64,000 nucleotides of DNA, from NCBI GenBank assembly GCA_025267735.1, contig CM046294.1, forward strand, positions 42,345,570 to 42,409,569. Direction: 5' to 3'. Made by a program: the position numbers and the translations under genes. The notes beneath the pieces were generated by a model that saw only the letters and a program-made list of their open reading frames with translations, did not search any database and was not told the DNA's origin. The DNA is from Mactra quadrangularis. Its lineage: Eukaryota > Mollusca > Bivalvia > Venerida > Mactridae. Positions 1 through 10,031 of the stretch are shown here, piece by piece; the stretch's first letter is position 1, and every line of letters starts with the position of its first letter.

Positions 1-430
1 GATAATGACTTGAGTCATATACTGTTTGTACGTACATGTAGGTAAGGAGAAATAAACAATTTGTCCATGGGCATTACTTTTCATTTAAAAGTTGGAAATA
101 ATACGATTTGTCATTTATATATGCTAACATGCAGTAAAATATTTTTAACTATTCAAGCTCTAATACCTGTAAAATGGGTATTATTAAAGAATTAGAATTA
201 GAATTTTTCGTCTTCCGGGAGGGAGGTCCCTCAGATAAAAATGCACTGTTCTTAAATATATTGTTCTATTGTCTTTGGGTTGTATCTCTTTCTTAATTCT
301 TTTTATAATTTGTTTTTTGTTATATCCTATATAATGCCAGTAGAAAATCGAATTGAATCGAAAAATTGAATCGTTTGATGAAAAATCGAAATCGAATCGA
401 ATCGAAAATTTTTGAATCGTTTCACCTCTA
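1..430. other. Left flank of the palindrome with GAATCG-rich stretch
   Basis: No gene is seen. Positions 346-420 are dominated by irregular GAATCG/AATCGAAA repeats, which give a spurious FDFDF-like minus-strand translation. The matching outer end of the other arm (14669) is not followed by related sequence, so this segment lies outside the inverted repeat. Confidence 0.5.
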
Positions 431-891
431 TCATCAATTAATGTTTTCATTTACTCACTTACACTCCCTGGGGTATCACTACAGCATTAGAAATGCAACA
501 TTGCAAGTTTTAAATTTTGATTGAAAGTTCTTAAGAAATAAATGCTTGCTGAAAGCATGTTTATCTGAAACGTTCTACATTGAGACATGAAAAGTAATAA
601 GTTCAATTAAGATAAACATATATTAGTAAATTTATCAAAAGACGCATATTGCTAAACGATAAGATTTCATTTATGTATGAATTAGCAAAGTCATGAAAAC
701 CGCAATAGACAGTAAATGTATTGAAATGTAACGTAAGATAACGTTTCTACCAACCACAGTTCTATTGCAAAGAAAATGATAAATAATTGAATTTGATTTG
801 TACATCAAGTTTGCATTAGGAAAATTAATTTTACAAAGTACTTATTAATAACCGAGATATATAATTTGATATAATTATGGAAGCATAAGCA

Positions 892-1077
892 TCACGGCTT
901 TTGATAGTAGAAACCGCCAGCATATAATGTAAGAAGAGTTTTCATGAAATGAAATATATTGTTTACAAACAAAATACAAGGTAAAGTAATACCTGCGTAC
1001 ACAACATATTTATCAACAAAGGCTTTAATTGATTTGTATGTCAAGCCCATGTAATATAAGTTGAAAACAGAAAACAC
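892..1077 (-). pseudogene. Unidentified decayed ORF, outer gene of left arm
   Basis: This is a 61-codon minus-strand frame rich in aromatic and hydrophobic residues, including one likely membrane-spanning stretch (ITLPCILFVNNIFHF). Its interest is that the mirrored region at 14036-14353 keeps recognisable similarity in the same frame, including GITLPCILFVNN and AGGFYY, although that copy has in-frame stops. Similarity of translation between diverged arms suggests a formerly coding sequence. I cannot assign a family. The reading direction is toward the outer end of the palindrome. It may be one exon-like piece of a longer decayed gene that begins near 2.1 kb. Confidence 0.35.
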
Positions 1078-1578
1078 TTATCAGCAAATACACTGACTCC
1101 GGCGACAATGCGGATGATAACATCATAACACTATACGCTTTAAGAAAAAAATGTCAAAGAAAAATATTCGTGCCAACGAACTTAAATGAGCAAGTCATTC
1201 TTCTGTCGAATAATATTATATTTTTTGATGTGTAAACAATTTTGTAAAGGCTTTCAAAGCACGTGTATGTAATACAATACTATTTCAAAGAATATTGTCC
1301 CAGACTTAACAAAAACATGTGATGTATTAAATTACATAATAACATAATATTTGCATTAGGAAAGTACGTAATATCAGACATACATTCTGTGGAAAATATA
1401 TATCGCAGATTAATCGAATTTGAAGAGAGTTTAACCATGTTAACTCAGTGTTGATATACAAATCTTCCCAAATGGTGTCAGTGTAGATTAACTGCTTAGA
1501 CCGATGCTTAAAAGCAAATACTTAGGTAACAATGCAAATAATATGACAGTGTAATAGTTGTCAGCATATCCGATGCCA

Positions 1579-1788
1579 TTAATGAAATGATTGACACTGA
1601 TGACTTAAAAAAGAGAGCCTTATATCACATAACTTGAATATGAATTCAGCTCCAAATGTAATTGATTGTACCAGTCCTGATTTTTGTACACCGACTTGTT
1701 TAAAGGTTAAATATTCATTAACCGATGTAGTAAATCGTATGGCAGCGAAATTTTCTTGACCATTATCGTAATAATGTACCATCAACAC
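1579..1788 (-). pseudogene. Unidentified coding-like segment, left arm only
   Basis: This 69-codon minus-strand frame has a balanced, protein-like composition (charged and polar residues with short hydrophobic stretches, for example FAAIRFTTSVNEYLTF), unlike the low-complexity AT translations around it. It lies in the ~600-bp block (about 1490-2110) missing from the right arm, so no arm-to-arm comparison is possible. By position it would be upstream of, and could belong to the same decayed outward-facing gene as, the 892-1077 segment. No family is recognised. It may also be chance. Confidence 0.28.
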
Positions 1789-2176
1789 GCCCTTAACTTT
1801 GTGTCAGCAATTTTTTCAATTGTGTGTTTTACGTGATAAACTTGTGACTATGTATGGTATAGTAATGGTAATATGTATGGTAAGGTATACAATAACACAG
1901 ATGTCGAGTTCGTTTGTTATGATCTTATCACCATTACCTGCATTAAACTAGTTGACGTTTGCATCAGAACATAGTCTTATTTGGTAGAATACGTGCTATA
2001 ATGTCGTCATTATACCAATAGAGCTGTACAACAGTAACATTTATACTTAATTACGTTTACAGACATTAGATCTCACTTACCTTATGTAGGTAGATTTATT
2101 TTGGAAACATATTTTTAATAATCTATAACAATTGTTTCTATTTATATAAATTTAGAAACCATGGTAAATGACTACG

Positions 2177-2501
2177 CACTTGTTTGTTTTTGTTGGGTAG
2201 CAACACATTGTATGGATCATATAACGGCTGTCAGTCAACCTATTCACTCCTCCTGGAAAGGCTACATCTCTGGATGTAGCTGTTAACCAACTACTATGCG
2301 CATACTTTCGTCAGTGACTGACAACTGCCCTACATCTACATCTACACCTACCTACATTTAAAATCATTGGTAGGAGGGAGAATGGCCGTAGAAATGATTT
2401 CATGACCAAGCTTTACGAAAGTATGCCCCGCCCCGGAAGTCAACCCACGACCCCTTTATCAGTAGACTTGCGTGCTACCTACTGAGCTAGCCGGGCGTCT
2501 T
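2177..2501 (-). mobile_element. tRNA-derived SINE (type A), full-length
   Basis: Read on the minus strand it starts with a tRNA-like head: A-box-like TAGCTCAGTAGG at about 2480-2491 and B-box-like GGGTTGACTTCC at about 2445. A conserved central part follows with a short hairpin (CTACATCCAGAGATGTAG) and an AAAAACAAACAA-type tail. It is flanked by a perfect 9-bp duplication, ATGACTACG (2168-2176 and 2502-2510). The equivalent site in the right palindrome arm (about 13545-13570) is empty, so it inserted after the arms were made. Confidence 0.9.
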
Positions 2502-2854
2502 ATGACTACGAAAGATACTTCTTTTCATTTAATGTATATTGTTGGCTATTTTATATGAAGTGAAAGAGCATGTTAAAGGATGTTATTTAAATTTTTTGAC
2601 GATTTCAATTAAAGTGAGATTTTTATCTCTTTAATATAAAAAAAATACGTGATTTTTTTTGTACTATGAACATTTGACTTTTAAATAATAGTTTTACGAC
2701 ACGTCAGACAATTACTTTGTTAATCACTTCCAATGCCAACTAATATCCAGTAATCTTAAAAAGCTATATGTTAAACATAGCAAGTCAGACTTTCAAATTT
2801 ATTCTTATGAGTATAAAATTGTTATAAACATGTTTCTGTCGAAATTAATAATCA

Positions 2855-3300
2855 TTGTCCATTGACATAAAGACCTTGGCGGAAAGTAGACTTGAAATTA
2901 TATTCAAAGATCCAGACTTATTAATAGGAAAACTTAAATCTAATGAAGACAATTTGCTGATTCATTTGGCTAAAGCGCACGACCTAAGCCATCAACTCTG
3001 TCATTATTTTACCTTCATCAAACAGAATTATGAGTCAACCAACGACGGCCCTTTCTTAGGTTTGTTTTGAAGTCATGGACATAAATATACGTTTGTTATT
3101 ATTATAAAAGCTAACACAGTCACTTTTATCAAATTGGACATATTTCCCTGAATTGTTACAATGGACTACAATGCAAACGTGAATTTTTTTTTTCATATGA
3201 AACGTGGTTTTCGTTAGAAGTATCTAGAGATTTATAGGATATTTCAATGCCCTACTATCATGACATTGTTCGTGCATTGTTTCAATATGTGATATTAGTA
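2855..3300 (+). pseudogene. Unidentified decayed gene, left arm
   Basis: An open 71-codon segment (2855-3070) has protein-like composition, including the run NLLIHLAKAHDLSHQL. The same frame stays recognisable after a TGA at about 3070, down to about 3300. The mirrored copy at 12790-13240 (minus) gives closely similar translation, but its stops partly differ: it has AGA where this arm has TGA near 3070. A second TGA (3149-3151) is shared by both arms (12916-12918 in the other). No conserved domain is recognised. The mix of shared and private stops suggests decay both before and after the arm duplication. Confidence 0.42.
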
Positions 3301-3484
3301 TGTCATTTTTTATTAAACATTTTAAGGTTAAACGTTAACTATTCGAGAAAAACAATGCCAAAATCTGCAGTTCGCAATGCAGTTGACGTAGTAAATTTAT
3401 TAAAGTCGTAAAAATCTTTACAACGTTTATTTTTCCCAATTATGTCATGCTTTAATGTTATCATCATTGTCGTAATGCTCTTTC

Positions 3485-3739
3485 ATGGAATGCTTATATC
3501 GTACTGCAACAGGCTCATTATATACAATTTTCATGTTAGTCGATATTTCAACTAAGAACATATTCATTAATTTCATTACTGATTTTACCTCCTGTTTCCT
3601 ACTTCTATCTATTTTACCCATCCAACTCTATTGTATCAATTATGATTCAATTCCAATAGCGTTGTGCAAGGAAAAAAATATAATAAGGACTGCCTGCAAT
3701 ATTTCTGACGTCATTTTATTGTGCATAGATATCCTTTAA
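3485..3739 (+). pseudogene. Unidentified hydrophobic ORF remnant, left arm
   Basis: This is an 84-codon open frame with two hydrophobic stretches that could be membrane segments (around FITDFTSCFLLLSILPIQLY). The mirrored region (about 12510-12680, minus) keeps the same frame over most of its length but shifts at an A-run near the 3' end, where the right arm carries a ~515-bp insertion. AT-rich DNA produces hydrophobic translations by chance, so membrane prediction is weak evidence here. Family unknown. Confidence 0.28.
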
Positions 3740-3839
3740 TATTTTACATATTTTATGTTTAAAGAATATACGAGATACAATGTATGTATAAATGGTACTC
3801 ATTGGATAGCAATATGATATGGTGAGAAAATGTTATAAG

Positions 3840-4594
3840 CTCTTGATCTTATCAAAAGTCCAATATATAGTCCCTTTAAAAAAAGTGCGAGAGAGAGACT
3901 GAGACTCTTTCGTTAGAAAAATAACAAATGGCCAGTAAGACATGTTCAGATCCATTAAGAAACATTTAAATGATACAGCTAAAATGAAAAATGTTAACGA
4001 CAAATTAAAAGACTTGCAAATATCTCTCAACAATTTGGTATCAAAACCTCTGCTCATTAAAAAAAACCTTAATTAAATCAGATGATACTCAACAATCCTA
4101 CTTTATACACACTCAGGATGAAGTGATAATATATTCATCTCTTGAAAAAGAAATTAGCAATGCTCCAAATGTGCCTCAGAACTTGGTTTCTTTCTATCTC
4201 TGATTGTGCGTCCTATATAAAACTTACTCTCTTGCACACTTATACTAACTACATTTCAAAATTCATATTTCTGTCTGGAGTGATTATTGTTCAGATAAAT
4301 CAAGTTGTTCCAACTATTTCAAATAATATACAACAAGCTGTGTCAGATGACTTCCCGTGAATTTAGTTTTACGTAACAGATGAGTTATTGAATTACATCA
4401 GTGCATCATATTAACATAGGCAAATCAAATTACATGAAGAGAAGATAAATATTGCTGATAAATCAAAATTATTTTATCGATGGAAAAACACTAGTGTTAA
4501 CATGAAGATATTATCTGAAATATACTATGTATTCATGTACCTTAAATCATCTAACTGTATTTTTGATAAGCACATTTTTGAGTTGTTCGAGTAA
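3840..4594 (+). pseudogene. Unidentified decayed multi-frame gene, left arm
   Basis: Protein-like segments are spread over more than one frame, which implies frameshifts. There is a polar stretch at about 4085-4190, a hydrophobic segment at 4142-4360 (FIFLSGVIIVQINQVVP), and a charged C-terminal stretch at about 4430-4594 ending in a TAA. The mirrored copy at 11107-11870 preserves these segments with only a few amino-acid differences: the 4142-4360 frame matches 11337-11528, and the C-terminal part matches 11107-11313. In this arm that C-terminal part is itself interrupted by a stop near 4448. Product unknown. Confidence 0.42.
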
Positions 4595-5069
4595 AAGATG
4601 ATCGTTTACCTTTTGTTGCGTGTATCAATGTAATTTTGACTTAAGTTATCTTAGGGGACGTACTGATTACAATACATTTTACGCTCGTCAATCAATGTAA
4701 TTATAAGTATTTTAGTAGGCACAGGACTGATGGTGACGCAGCATCCTATAATTTTGAAAGTAAATGGGTTTAATAATTGACCAAGAATGGGAAATTGAAT
4801 TATGTTTTTTCAGCAAATCCTTTTGCCTTACGGAATATCAATCTGCAATGTTTCCCATGTCACTAATAATATGATATAAAAATGTTTCATACTATTAGTG
4901 TGTTCTTTTAGTTTAGGAAGTCGGATTGTGACCCTATAAAATAAATGATTGGACTCCTGGGTTGGACGTTTTAAATAATTAGATGTCTATATAAACTGGC
5001 GCGTATATTGAGATATTATGGAGTATTACATGAGAGGATATAATATATGGTGCCATTATATACACGATT

Positions 5070-5297
5070 GTGTTAATCTTTTTTATCGCTGAACTTCTAT
5101 TAACAATTCCAGATGGTCATTTAACTTATATTACTTGTATTTTATTGAATGAATCATACGTTTTTATAAATATTTTTCAATTAGTAAGAAATATAAGCCA
5201 AACCAGTTCAGACAATTATAGATTTGAATACATCTTAATAACCCTTAAATCCTGTAATAAGTGGTATGGCTACATTCTGTTTTTTATAATAAATTAA
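5070..5297 (+). pseudogene. Unidentified ORF remnant present in three copies
   Basis: The 75-codon frame begins with a hydrophobic stretch (FIAELLLTIP) and later has a protein-like segment containing FEYILITLKSCNKWYGY. Its mirror at 10383-10631 is open over about the same length and differs at scattered residues. A third, shorter and more decayed copy of the 3' half lies outside the palindrome at 15145-15258. Three diverged copies in 16 kb show that this sequence is repetitive, so it probably belongs to an element or family and is not a single-copy host gene. No domain is recognised. Confidence 0.4.
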
Positions 5298-5399
5298 GAT
5301 AATAAATGGGATGTGTTTCCTTCCCAGAATGATTTCTGTTTCTTTAATTGTTTAAACAATAACTACGGTAATTTTGACATCTGTTCATTAAATTATTCT

Positions 5400-5645
5400 A
5401 TCTAGTAAGTGTGGCCTACATTTACATGGCCTTCTTACAATTATTGAATACAATCATGTATTTTATAAAATGTGTGTTATCATTTGTTTCTGGGATAATG
5501 ACAGCAATGTGTTTCAGTTCAAAATTCACTAATGTTTCTCTGGTATAAATTTCAACTATCAAAGAGGTATAACTGCCACTCCGCGTATTATATATTATAT
5601 TGTGGTAGGACTAATCTATAATTTTAAACGCCACTTTCGTTAATT
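5400..5645 (+). pseudogene. Unidentified ORF remnant, left arm
   Basis: The frame containing CFWDNDSNVFQFKI is conserved in the mirrored open frame at 10032-10268, which continues to VGLIYNFKRYFC. In this arm a TAA interrupts it soon after that motif. An alternative frame is also open and hydrophobic here, but only the first is shared over length between the arms. It follows the 5070-5297 segment by about 100 bp and may be part of the same gene. Function unknown. Confidence 0.33.
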
Positions 5646-5885
5646 TCTAATTGACATATCTTTTTGTCGAAGAATGTAATCAATTTGTCTTGATTATCGA
5701 AATAGATGAATTTAATATTGTTGCAATGATACAATAACATTTTGTCTCGAGATGTTGTTCTCTGATATTTATTTAAACTATCAAAGTGGCACATGATATA
5801 GCATTCCTTTTATTGAAAATTGTTTTTCTTCGTCAGCATTTATTTTAGAAAGTGTTTTGCTTAGTTACTGAATTTTTTTATTATA

Positions 5886-6155
5886 TTGTATATAATACAA
5901 TTTCCATTGTTGGCAAACATTATGAATACGTTGTGGCTATCGCAATTAAATATACTTTCACATTGTAGCAACAATTTTATCAATTCAAATGCAAATCTGA
6001 TTAATATATACCCATTAAACAACTCAGCTGAACACATTCAGCATCAACATAATTTCATTAAAAAATTAAATCCACATAGTTTAGCCTATCTAAAACCATG
6101 GTATACTCTGATCAAGTCGCAAAGTACTTGCGGTAAGCATGATCATTGTTCTTAA
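5886..6155 (+). pseudogene. Unidentified 89-codon ORF remnant, left arm
   Basis: This is an open frame with a balanced, asparagine/histidine-rich composition (for example NSAEHIQHQHNFIKKLNPH) and little low-complexity sequence, so it is one of the better coding candidates. The mirrored stretch at about 9330-9545 (minus) is clearly homologous but has lost the frame through indels, and a SINE (9583-9792) is inserted just upstream of its start. No domain is recognised. It could be the least decayed copy of an element gene. Confidence 0.33.
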
Positions 6156-6515
6156 AATTTATAAAAATCAGAGAACCCATTTTTAAGGCACTGGATGTTT
6201 TATGTTAATAGTAATTGAGTTTCCAATCTGTGCAATTCAAACGTCTGATGAATTACTCAATAACAATTACGGACTCTTTACGCTACACTATATTATAATT
6301 ATTCCGTCCAAGAGAGACGATCGGAGTGTTGATAATGAGTTGTTAATTGTAAATAATGGCATTTGAATGATATATATAACATTTGTTAACGGTGATGTTA
6401 GTTTAACAAGCGACATAACGACTGAGATATAGGTTATGTAACTCCTTTACGACTATATATACATCAAAAGTAACACTGATTTATCTAATCTGGTCTATCG
6501 GAATTATATAAGAAC

Positions 6516-6677
6516 ATGTTTTCTCAGAAATACGTTGATTTATTAAAGACAGATCCATTGATGCAATGAACATCAGATTTAGTCAAATCTAAATCACTAT
6601 GGATATTGGAAGATGAGAAACTTGCAATTGCATTTCAAAATTCTCCTAATATGATTTATAATATCTACTGCAAGTAA
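6516..6677 (+). pseudogene. Small decayed gene with an internal TGA shared by both arms
   Basis: From ATG (6516) to TAA (6675-6677) is 162 nt, with a single in-frame TGA at 6567-6569. The mirrored copy (8785-8946, minus) has exactly the same length, start, terminal stop and internal TGA, and only a few substitutions. The translation is hydrophilic and protein-like (LVKSKSLWILEDEKLAIAF). Exact conservation of length in two diverged copies, in DNA otherwise full of indels, is the strongest coding-type signal in the palindrome. The shared TGA suggests inactivation before duplication. Other stops also occur in nearby frames, which argues against reassigned TGA. Family unknown. Confidence 0.45.
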
Positions 6678-6829
6678 ACCATCTGGGAAAATATAGAATT
6701 TAAATTCGAGAGATAAAATCGTAGTTCAATATTAAACTTATATACAATATTATTATTTAAGTGAATTGATCTTCACCAATTCTATGTCAACTCGCCAAAA
6801 TGAGTTGAAAACGTCTTCCTATATAAAGG

Positions 6830-6955
6830 AAAACAAACCTATCAGCGGTTTATAACCTACTTAGGTTTGGAATCAAACCCAGTACCTTCAGTTTCGAAAC
6901 CTCGCGATCGTTCACTGGGTCGCGTTTTGGACGCGGCTACACTGTATCAATTATA
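6830..6955 (-). mobile_element. tRNA-like SINE head (type C), left-arm copy
   Basis: On the minus strand the GC-richer block reads as a tRNA-like head, with an A-box-like CGACCCAGTGAACGATCGCG and a B-box-like GGGTTTGATTCC, followed by a short hairpin around CTCATTTTGGCGAGTT. A mirrored copy sits at 8521-8700, so the element was in place before the inverted duplication. The SINE identity is inferred from the two boxes. Confidence 0.5.
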
Positions 6956-7108
6956 TTTGTGTTGATAATGTGAACAACATGATTGTTTTTTTTTATTCTA
7001 CGTTTAATCATCATTTTAGCTCATTCTTAAAACATAATATTGTCTGCTTTATTTCAATTACGGCATTATTATTAACATAACATATTATTTGTTTTATCCT
7101 AACAGGTC

Positions 7109-7339
7109 TTGAATTACATTAGTTTTTCTGTAACTATGTTAGTGGCTTTCGTAAAAAAGAACTTCGCGAAAACACATTTTATATTAATTAATTCGATTGT
7201 ATTGTTGGTTATACCTTTTTATATTAAAACTTTCATAATTGTGTATAAATCAAGAAAAATGACATCAAACAGTATTAAGCTTCTTCTAGTTTATATAATT
7301 ATAGTTGTTGCGAAAATTAAACGATATGAAATAAAGTGA
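7109..7339 (+). pseudogene. Unidentified hydrophobic ORF near palindrome centre
   Basis: This is a 76-codon frame of mostly hydrophobic residues (for example ILINSIVLLVIPFYIKTFI and LLLVYIIIVVAKI), which could form two membrane segments. The mirrored region (about 8130-8345, minus) is more than 90% similar over its first half but contains indels that shift the frame. The hydrophobicity may only reflect T-rich DNA. No family is recognised. Confidence 0.2.
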
Positions 7340-7834
7340 AAATAACATTAGATAATTATGATTTACACAGAAAAAAATACACGTTATTTTCCCAAACCAT
7401 ACAGCGGATAAAATACTTTATTTGGATGATTAGATAAATATAAGAATGGAAGAACAATCCTAATCTGATTTAACAGTCTTACAACAATATTACATATGTA
7501 ATTAAGTAATTAAATGTATGTTTAGTTTATAAAATCAATCATATACATGATTTGCTTTCTGTTATACATTTTCGTCAATAATTGAAATAATTTTTTTATC
7601 TTATTTGCGTAAACTTCGAAGTAGAAATTACACATCTAAATATATTTCTTCTCAATGTAAACGAACAACTTGTTAGATATACGTTTTGTACTAGTTATAA
7701 AAAAGAATAAATGTCAAATTGAATCCAAGACATACTGAAACTAACTTTAGACTATAAAGTAGAGCATACATTTTCAAATATCAAACACTTGTGATTAAAG
7801 TCACTTAGTATTTTCATTTGGTTATATACGGTGT

Positions 7835-7999
7835 ATGACTAAAATTTTTATTTTTGACAACCAGGACAGTATATTAGACAGAGGAGACGCTATTCTGACT
7901 ATGATGAGCTATACAAAAGATTATTATTTCTTATATTTCTTTACTCGACTATTTGGTTATGTGTATGGTGTTTCAACGGCATTGATAAACGTTTATTAA
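7835..7999 (+). CDS. Hypothetical 54-aa ORF in palindrome spacer
   Basis: ATG at 7835, TAA at 7997-7999. The translation starts MTKIFIFDNQDSILDRG and is protein-like, with an acidic/polar N-terminal half and an aromatic C-terminal half rich in Tyr and Phe. It lies wholly in the central spacer, so unlike the flanking remnants it has no mirrored copy and would be the one single-copy gene segment of the element. It may be the truncated end of a longer gene. Its last codons overlap the 28-bp hairpin. I recognise no family, and an ORF of this length can occur by chance. Confidence 0.27.
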   Translation: MTKIFIFDNQDSILDRGDAILTMMSYTKDYYFLYFFTRLFGYVYGVSTALINVY

Positions 8000-8004
8000 T
8001 GCCG
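7977..8004. repeat. 28-bp near-perfect hairpin at palindrome centre
   Basis: CGGCATTGATAAACG is followed immediately by its reverse complement with a single mismatch, centred on AAACGTTT. It sits ~20 bp from the inner end of the right arm. Confidence 0.75.
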
Positions 8005-8520
8005 TTTGACATTTATTCTTTTTTATCATCCAAATAAAGTATTATATCCGCTGTCTGGTTTGAGCAAATAAAGTGTATTTTTTCTGTGTAAATCATAATT
8101 ATCTTGTGCTTATTTTCCATTTTATTTCATATCGTATATTTTCACAACAACTATAATTATATGCGCTGGAAGAAGCTTAATACTGTTTGGTGTCATCTTT
8201 TTCTTGATTTATACACAATTATGAAAGTTTTAATGCAAAAAGGGTATAACAAACAATACAATCGAGTTTGATTAATATAAAGTGTGTTTTCGCGAAGTTC
8301 TTTTTTACGAAAGCCACTGACATAGTTACAGAAAAAGCTAATGTAATTCAAGACCTGTTAGGATGAAACAAGTAATACATGTATGTTATGTTTATAATAA
8401 TGCCGTAATTGAAATAAAGCAGACAATTTAATATTTTGTGAATTAACTAAAATAATTATTAAACGTAGAGCAAAAACAATCGTATTGTTCACATTATCAA
8501 CACAACAATAATTGATACAT

Positions 8521-8700
8521 TGTAGCCGCGTCCAAAACGCGACCCAGTGATATAGCTCGAGGTTTCGAAACTGGAGGCCCTGCGTTTGATTTGAAGTCTA
8601 AGTAGATTATAAACCGCCGATAGCTTTGTTTTCCTCCATAGTGGAAGACACTTTCAACTCATTTTGGCGAGTTGACCTGGAATTGGCGAAGATCAATTCA
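8521..8700 (+). mobile_element. tRNA-like SINE (type C), right-arm copy
   Basis: This is the mirror of 6830-6955. It has the same tRNA-like head (GCCGCGTCCAAAACGCGACC) and a degenerate B box. It continues into a tail with the hairpin CAACTCATTTTGGCGAGTTG at about 8656-8675. Presence in both arms makes it older than the duplication. Confidence 0.5.
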
Positions 8701-8784
8701 CTTGAAAAATAATATTGTATATAAGTTTAATATTAAACTACGATATTATCTCTCGAATTTAAATTCTATATTTTCCCAGGAGGT

Positions 8785-8946
8785 TTAATTGCAGTAGGTA
8801 TTATAAATCATATCAGGAGAATTTTGAAATGCAATTGCAAGTTTCTCATCATCCAATATCCATAGTAATTTAGATTTGACTAAATCTGATGTTCATTGCA
8901 TCAATGGATCTGTCTTAAAGAAATCAACGTATTTCTGAGAAAACAT
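8785..8946 (-). pseudogene. Mirror copy of the small TGA-interrupted gene
   Basis: It has the same 162-nt length, ATG (8944-8946), internal TGA (at about 8893-8895) and final TAA (8785-8787) as the left-arm copy at 6516-6677. The few differences are substitutions only. Because the TGA is in both copies, the most economical reading is that the lesion was present before the inverted duplication. Gene conversion between the arms is an alternative. Product unknown. Confidence 0.45.
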
Positions 8947-9329
8947 GTTCTTATATAATTCTGATAGACCAGATGAGATAAATCAGTGTTACTTTTGATG
9001 TATATATAGTCGTAAAGGAGTTACATAACCTATATCTCAGACGTTATGTCGCTTGTTAAACTAACATCACCGTTAACAAATGTAACATATATATCATTCA
9101 AATGCCATTATTTACAATTAACAAACTATTATCAACACTCCGATCGTATCTGTTGGACAGAATAATTGTAATATATATAGTGTAGCGTTTAGAGTTCATA
9201 ATTGTTATTGAGTAATTCATCAGACGTTTGAATCGCACACATTGGAAAGTCAATTACTATTTACATGCAACATTTAGTGCCCTAAAATGAGTTTTCTAAT
9301 TTTATTAAATTGTAAGAAAAATGATCATG

Positions 9330-9545
9330 CATACTTCATAATGATCAGAAGATACCATGATTTTAGATAGGCTAAACTATATGTAATTATTGAAATTACG
9401 ATGATGTTGAATGCGTGGAGTTGTTTAATGGGTATATGTGAATCAGTTTATCAAAAATATGTAGGAGAATTGTATTTGAATTGATGAAAATGTTGCTACA
9501 ATGTAAAATTATAATTATTATCGATTGCCACAACGTATTCATAAT
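9330..9545 (-). pseudogene. Decayed mirror copy of the 5886-6155 ORF
   Basis: Nucleotide similarity to the left-arm ORF is clear (for example the CATAATG...CAACGTATTC start region and the TTAGATAGGCTAAACTATATG region), but small indels and stops destroy the frame. Only the left-arm copy stays open. A SINE lies upstream of the start, between it and the preceding remnant. Confidence 0.35.
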
Positions 9546-9582
9546 GTTTGACAACAATATAAAAATGTACAATATACTAAAA

Positions 9583-9792
9583 ATGTTGTTGTTATTTTAA
9601 CGTCGTATTCAACACATATACTCGTATATGTCATATATATGACGGCCAGCTCTTCCTACTGTAGGTTTTCTGGACACTTTTCTATTACCAGTACTAACTT
9701 ACCCTAGGGTATGACATGCCGCGACCGGGTTTCAAACCCCCGATTTCCGGATTCGAAGTCAGACATGATTACTTCTACGCCACTGCCGCGGC
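9583..9792 (-). mobile_element. tRNA-derived SINE (type B), right arm only
   Basis: On the minus strand, the head GCCGCGGCAGTGGCGTAG contains the A box, and a degenerate B box (GGGGTTTGAAACCC) lies ~55 bp further on. Then come the family body (AGTACTGGTAATAGAAAAGT) and an ATACGACGTTAAAATAACAA tail. The flanking direct repeat TACTAAAA (9575-9582 and 9793-9800) is perfect, and the left arm has the empty site at about 5875-5895. Confidence 0.9.
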
Positions 9793-10031
9793 TACTAAAA
9801 CATTCAATAGCTAAGCAAAACCATTTCTAAAATTAAAGCTACCGAAGATAAAACATTGTTCAATGAGAGGAATGATATTTCATGTGCCTCTTTGATAGTT
9901 TAAATAAATATCAGAGAACAACAAATCGAGACAAGTGTTATTTTATCATTGCTACAATATTAAATATATCTATTTCGATAATCAAGACATATTGATTACA
10001 TTCTTCCACAAATAGATATGTCAATTAGAAA

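Larger units (their letters stand above)
431..7430 (+). repeat. Left arm of a 14.2-kb palindrome
   Basis: The reverse complement of this segment can be followed through 8025-14669. Outer anchor: the motif at 431-475 (ATGTTTTCATTTACTCACTT) is mirrored at about 14640-14665. Inner anchor: TTATTTGGATGAT ending at 7430 is mirrored by ATCATCCAAATAA at 8025. Short stretches compared by eye agree at about nine bases in ten, with small indels throughout. The arm carries a SINE at 2177-2501 that is missing from the other arm, and about 600 bp (around 1490-2110) with no counterpart there. Its coding-like segments run outward (minus) below about 2.1 kb and inward (plus) above about 2.8 kb. Confidence 0.93.
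7431..8024. other. Spacer at the centre of the palindrome
   Basis: The arms stop matching at 7430 and 8025, leaving 594 bp between them. A ~20-bp motif, AAAAAAGAATAAATGTCAAA, occurs at about 7699-7718 and, inverted, at about 8006-8025 next to the right arm. This suggests that roughly 265 bp (7431-7697) was gained on the left or lost on the right. The remaining centre holds a 54-codon ORF (7835-7999) and a 28-bp hairpin (7977-8004). Confidence 0.7.

Noticed and set aside
184..450. 88-codon minus-strand frame at the left edge
   Set aside because: The translation crosses the palindrome boundary, and its centre is a read-through of GAATCG simple sequence, so it is not a gene.
3833..4057. 74-codon minus-strand frame in the left arm
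   Set aside because: It overlaps the plus-strand decayed gene whose pieces are conserved in the other arm. The minus frame is broken in the mirrored copy.
6516..8946. Idea that TGA is read as an amino acid in the palindrome (recoded or mitochondrial-type genes)
   Set aside because: TAA and TAG stops and frameshifts also interrupt neighbouring frames, and none of the segments looks like a mitochondrial protein, so ordinary decay explains it.
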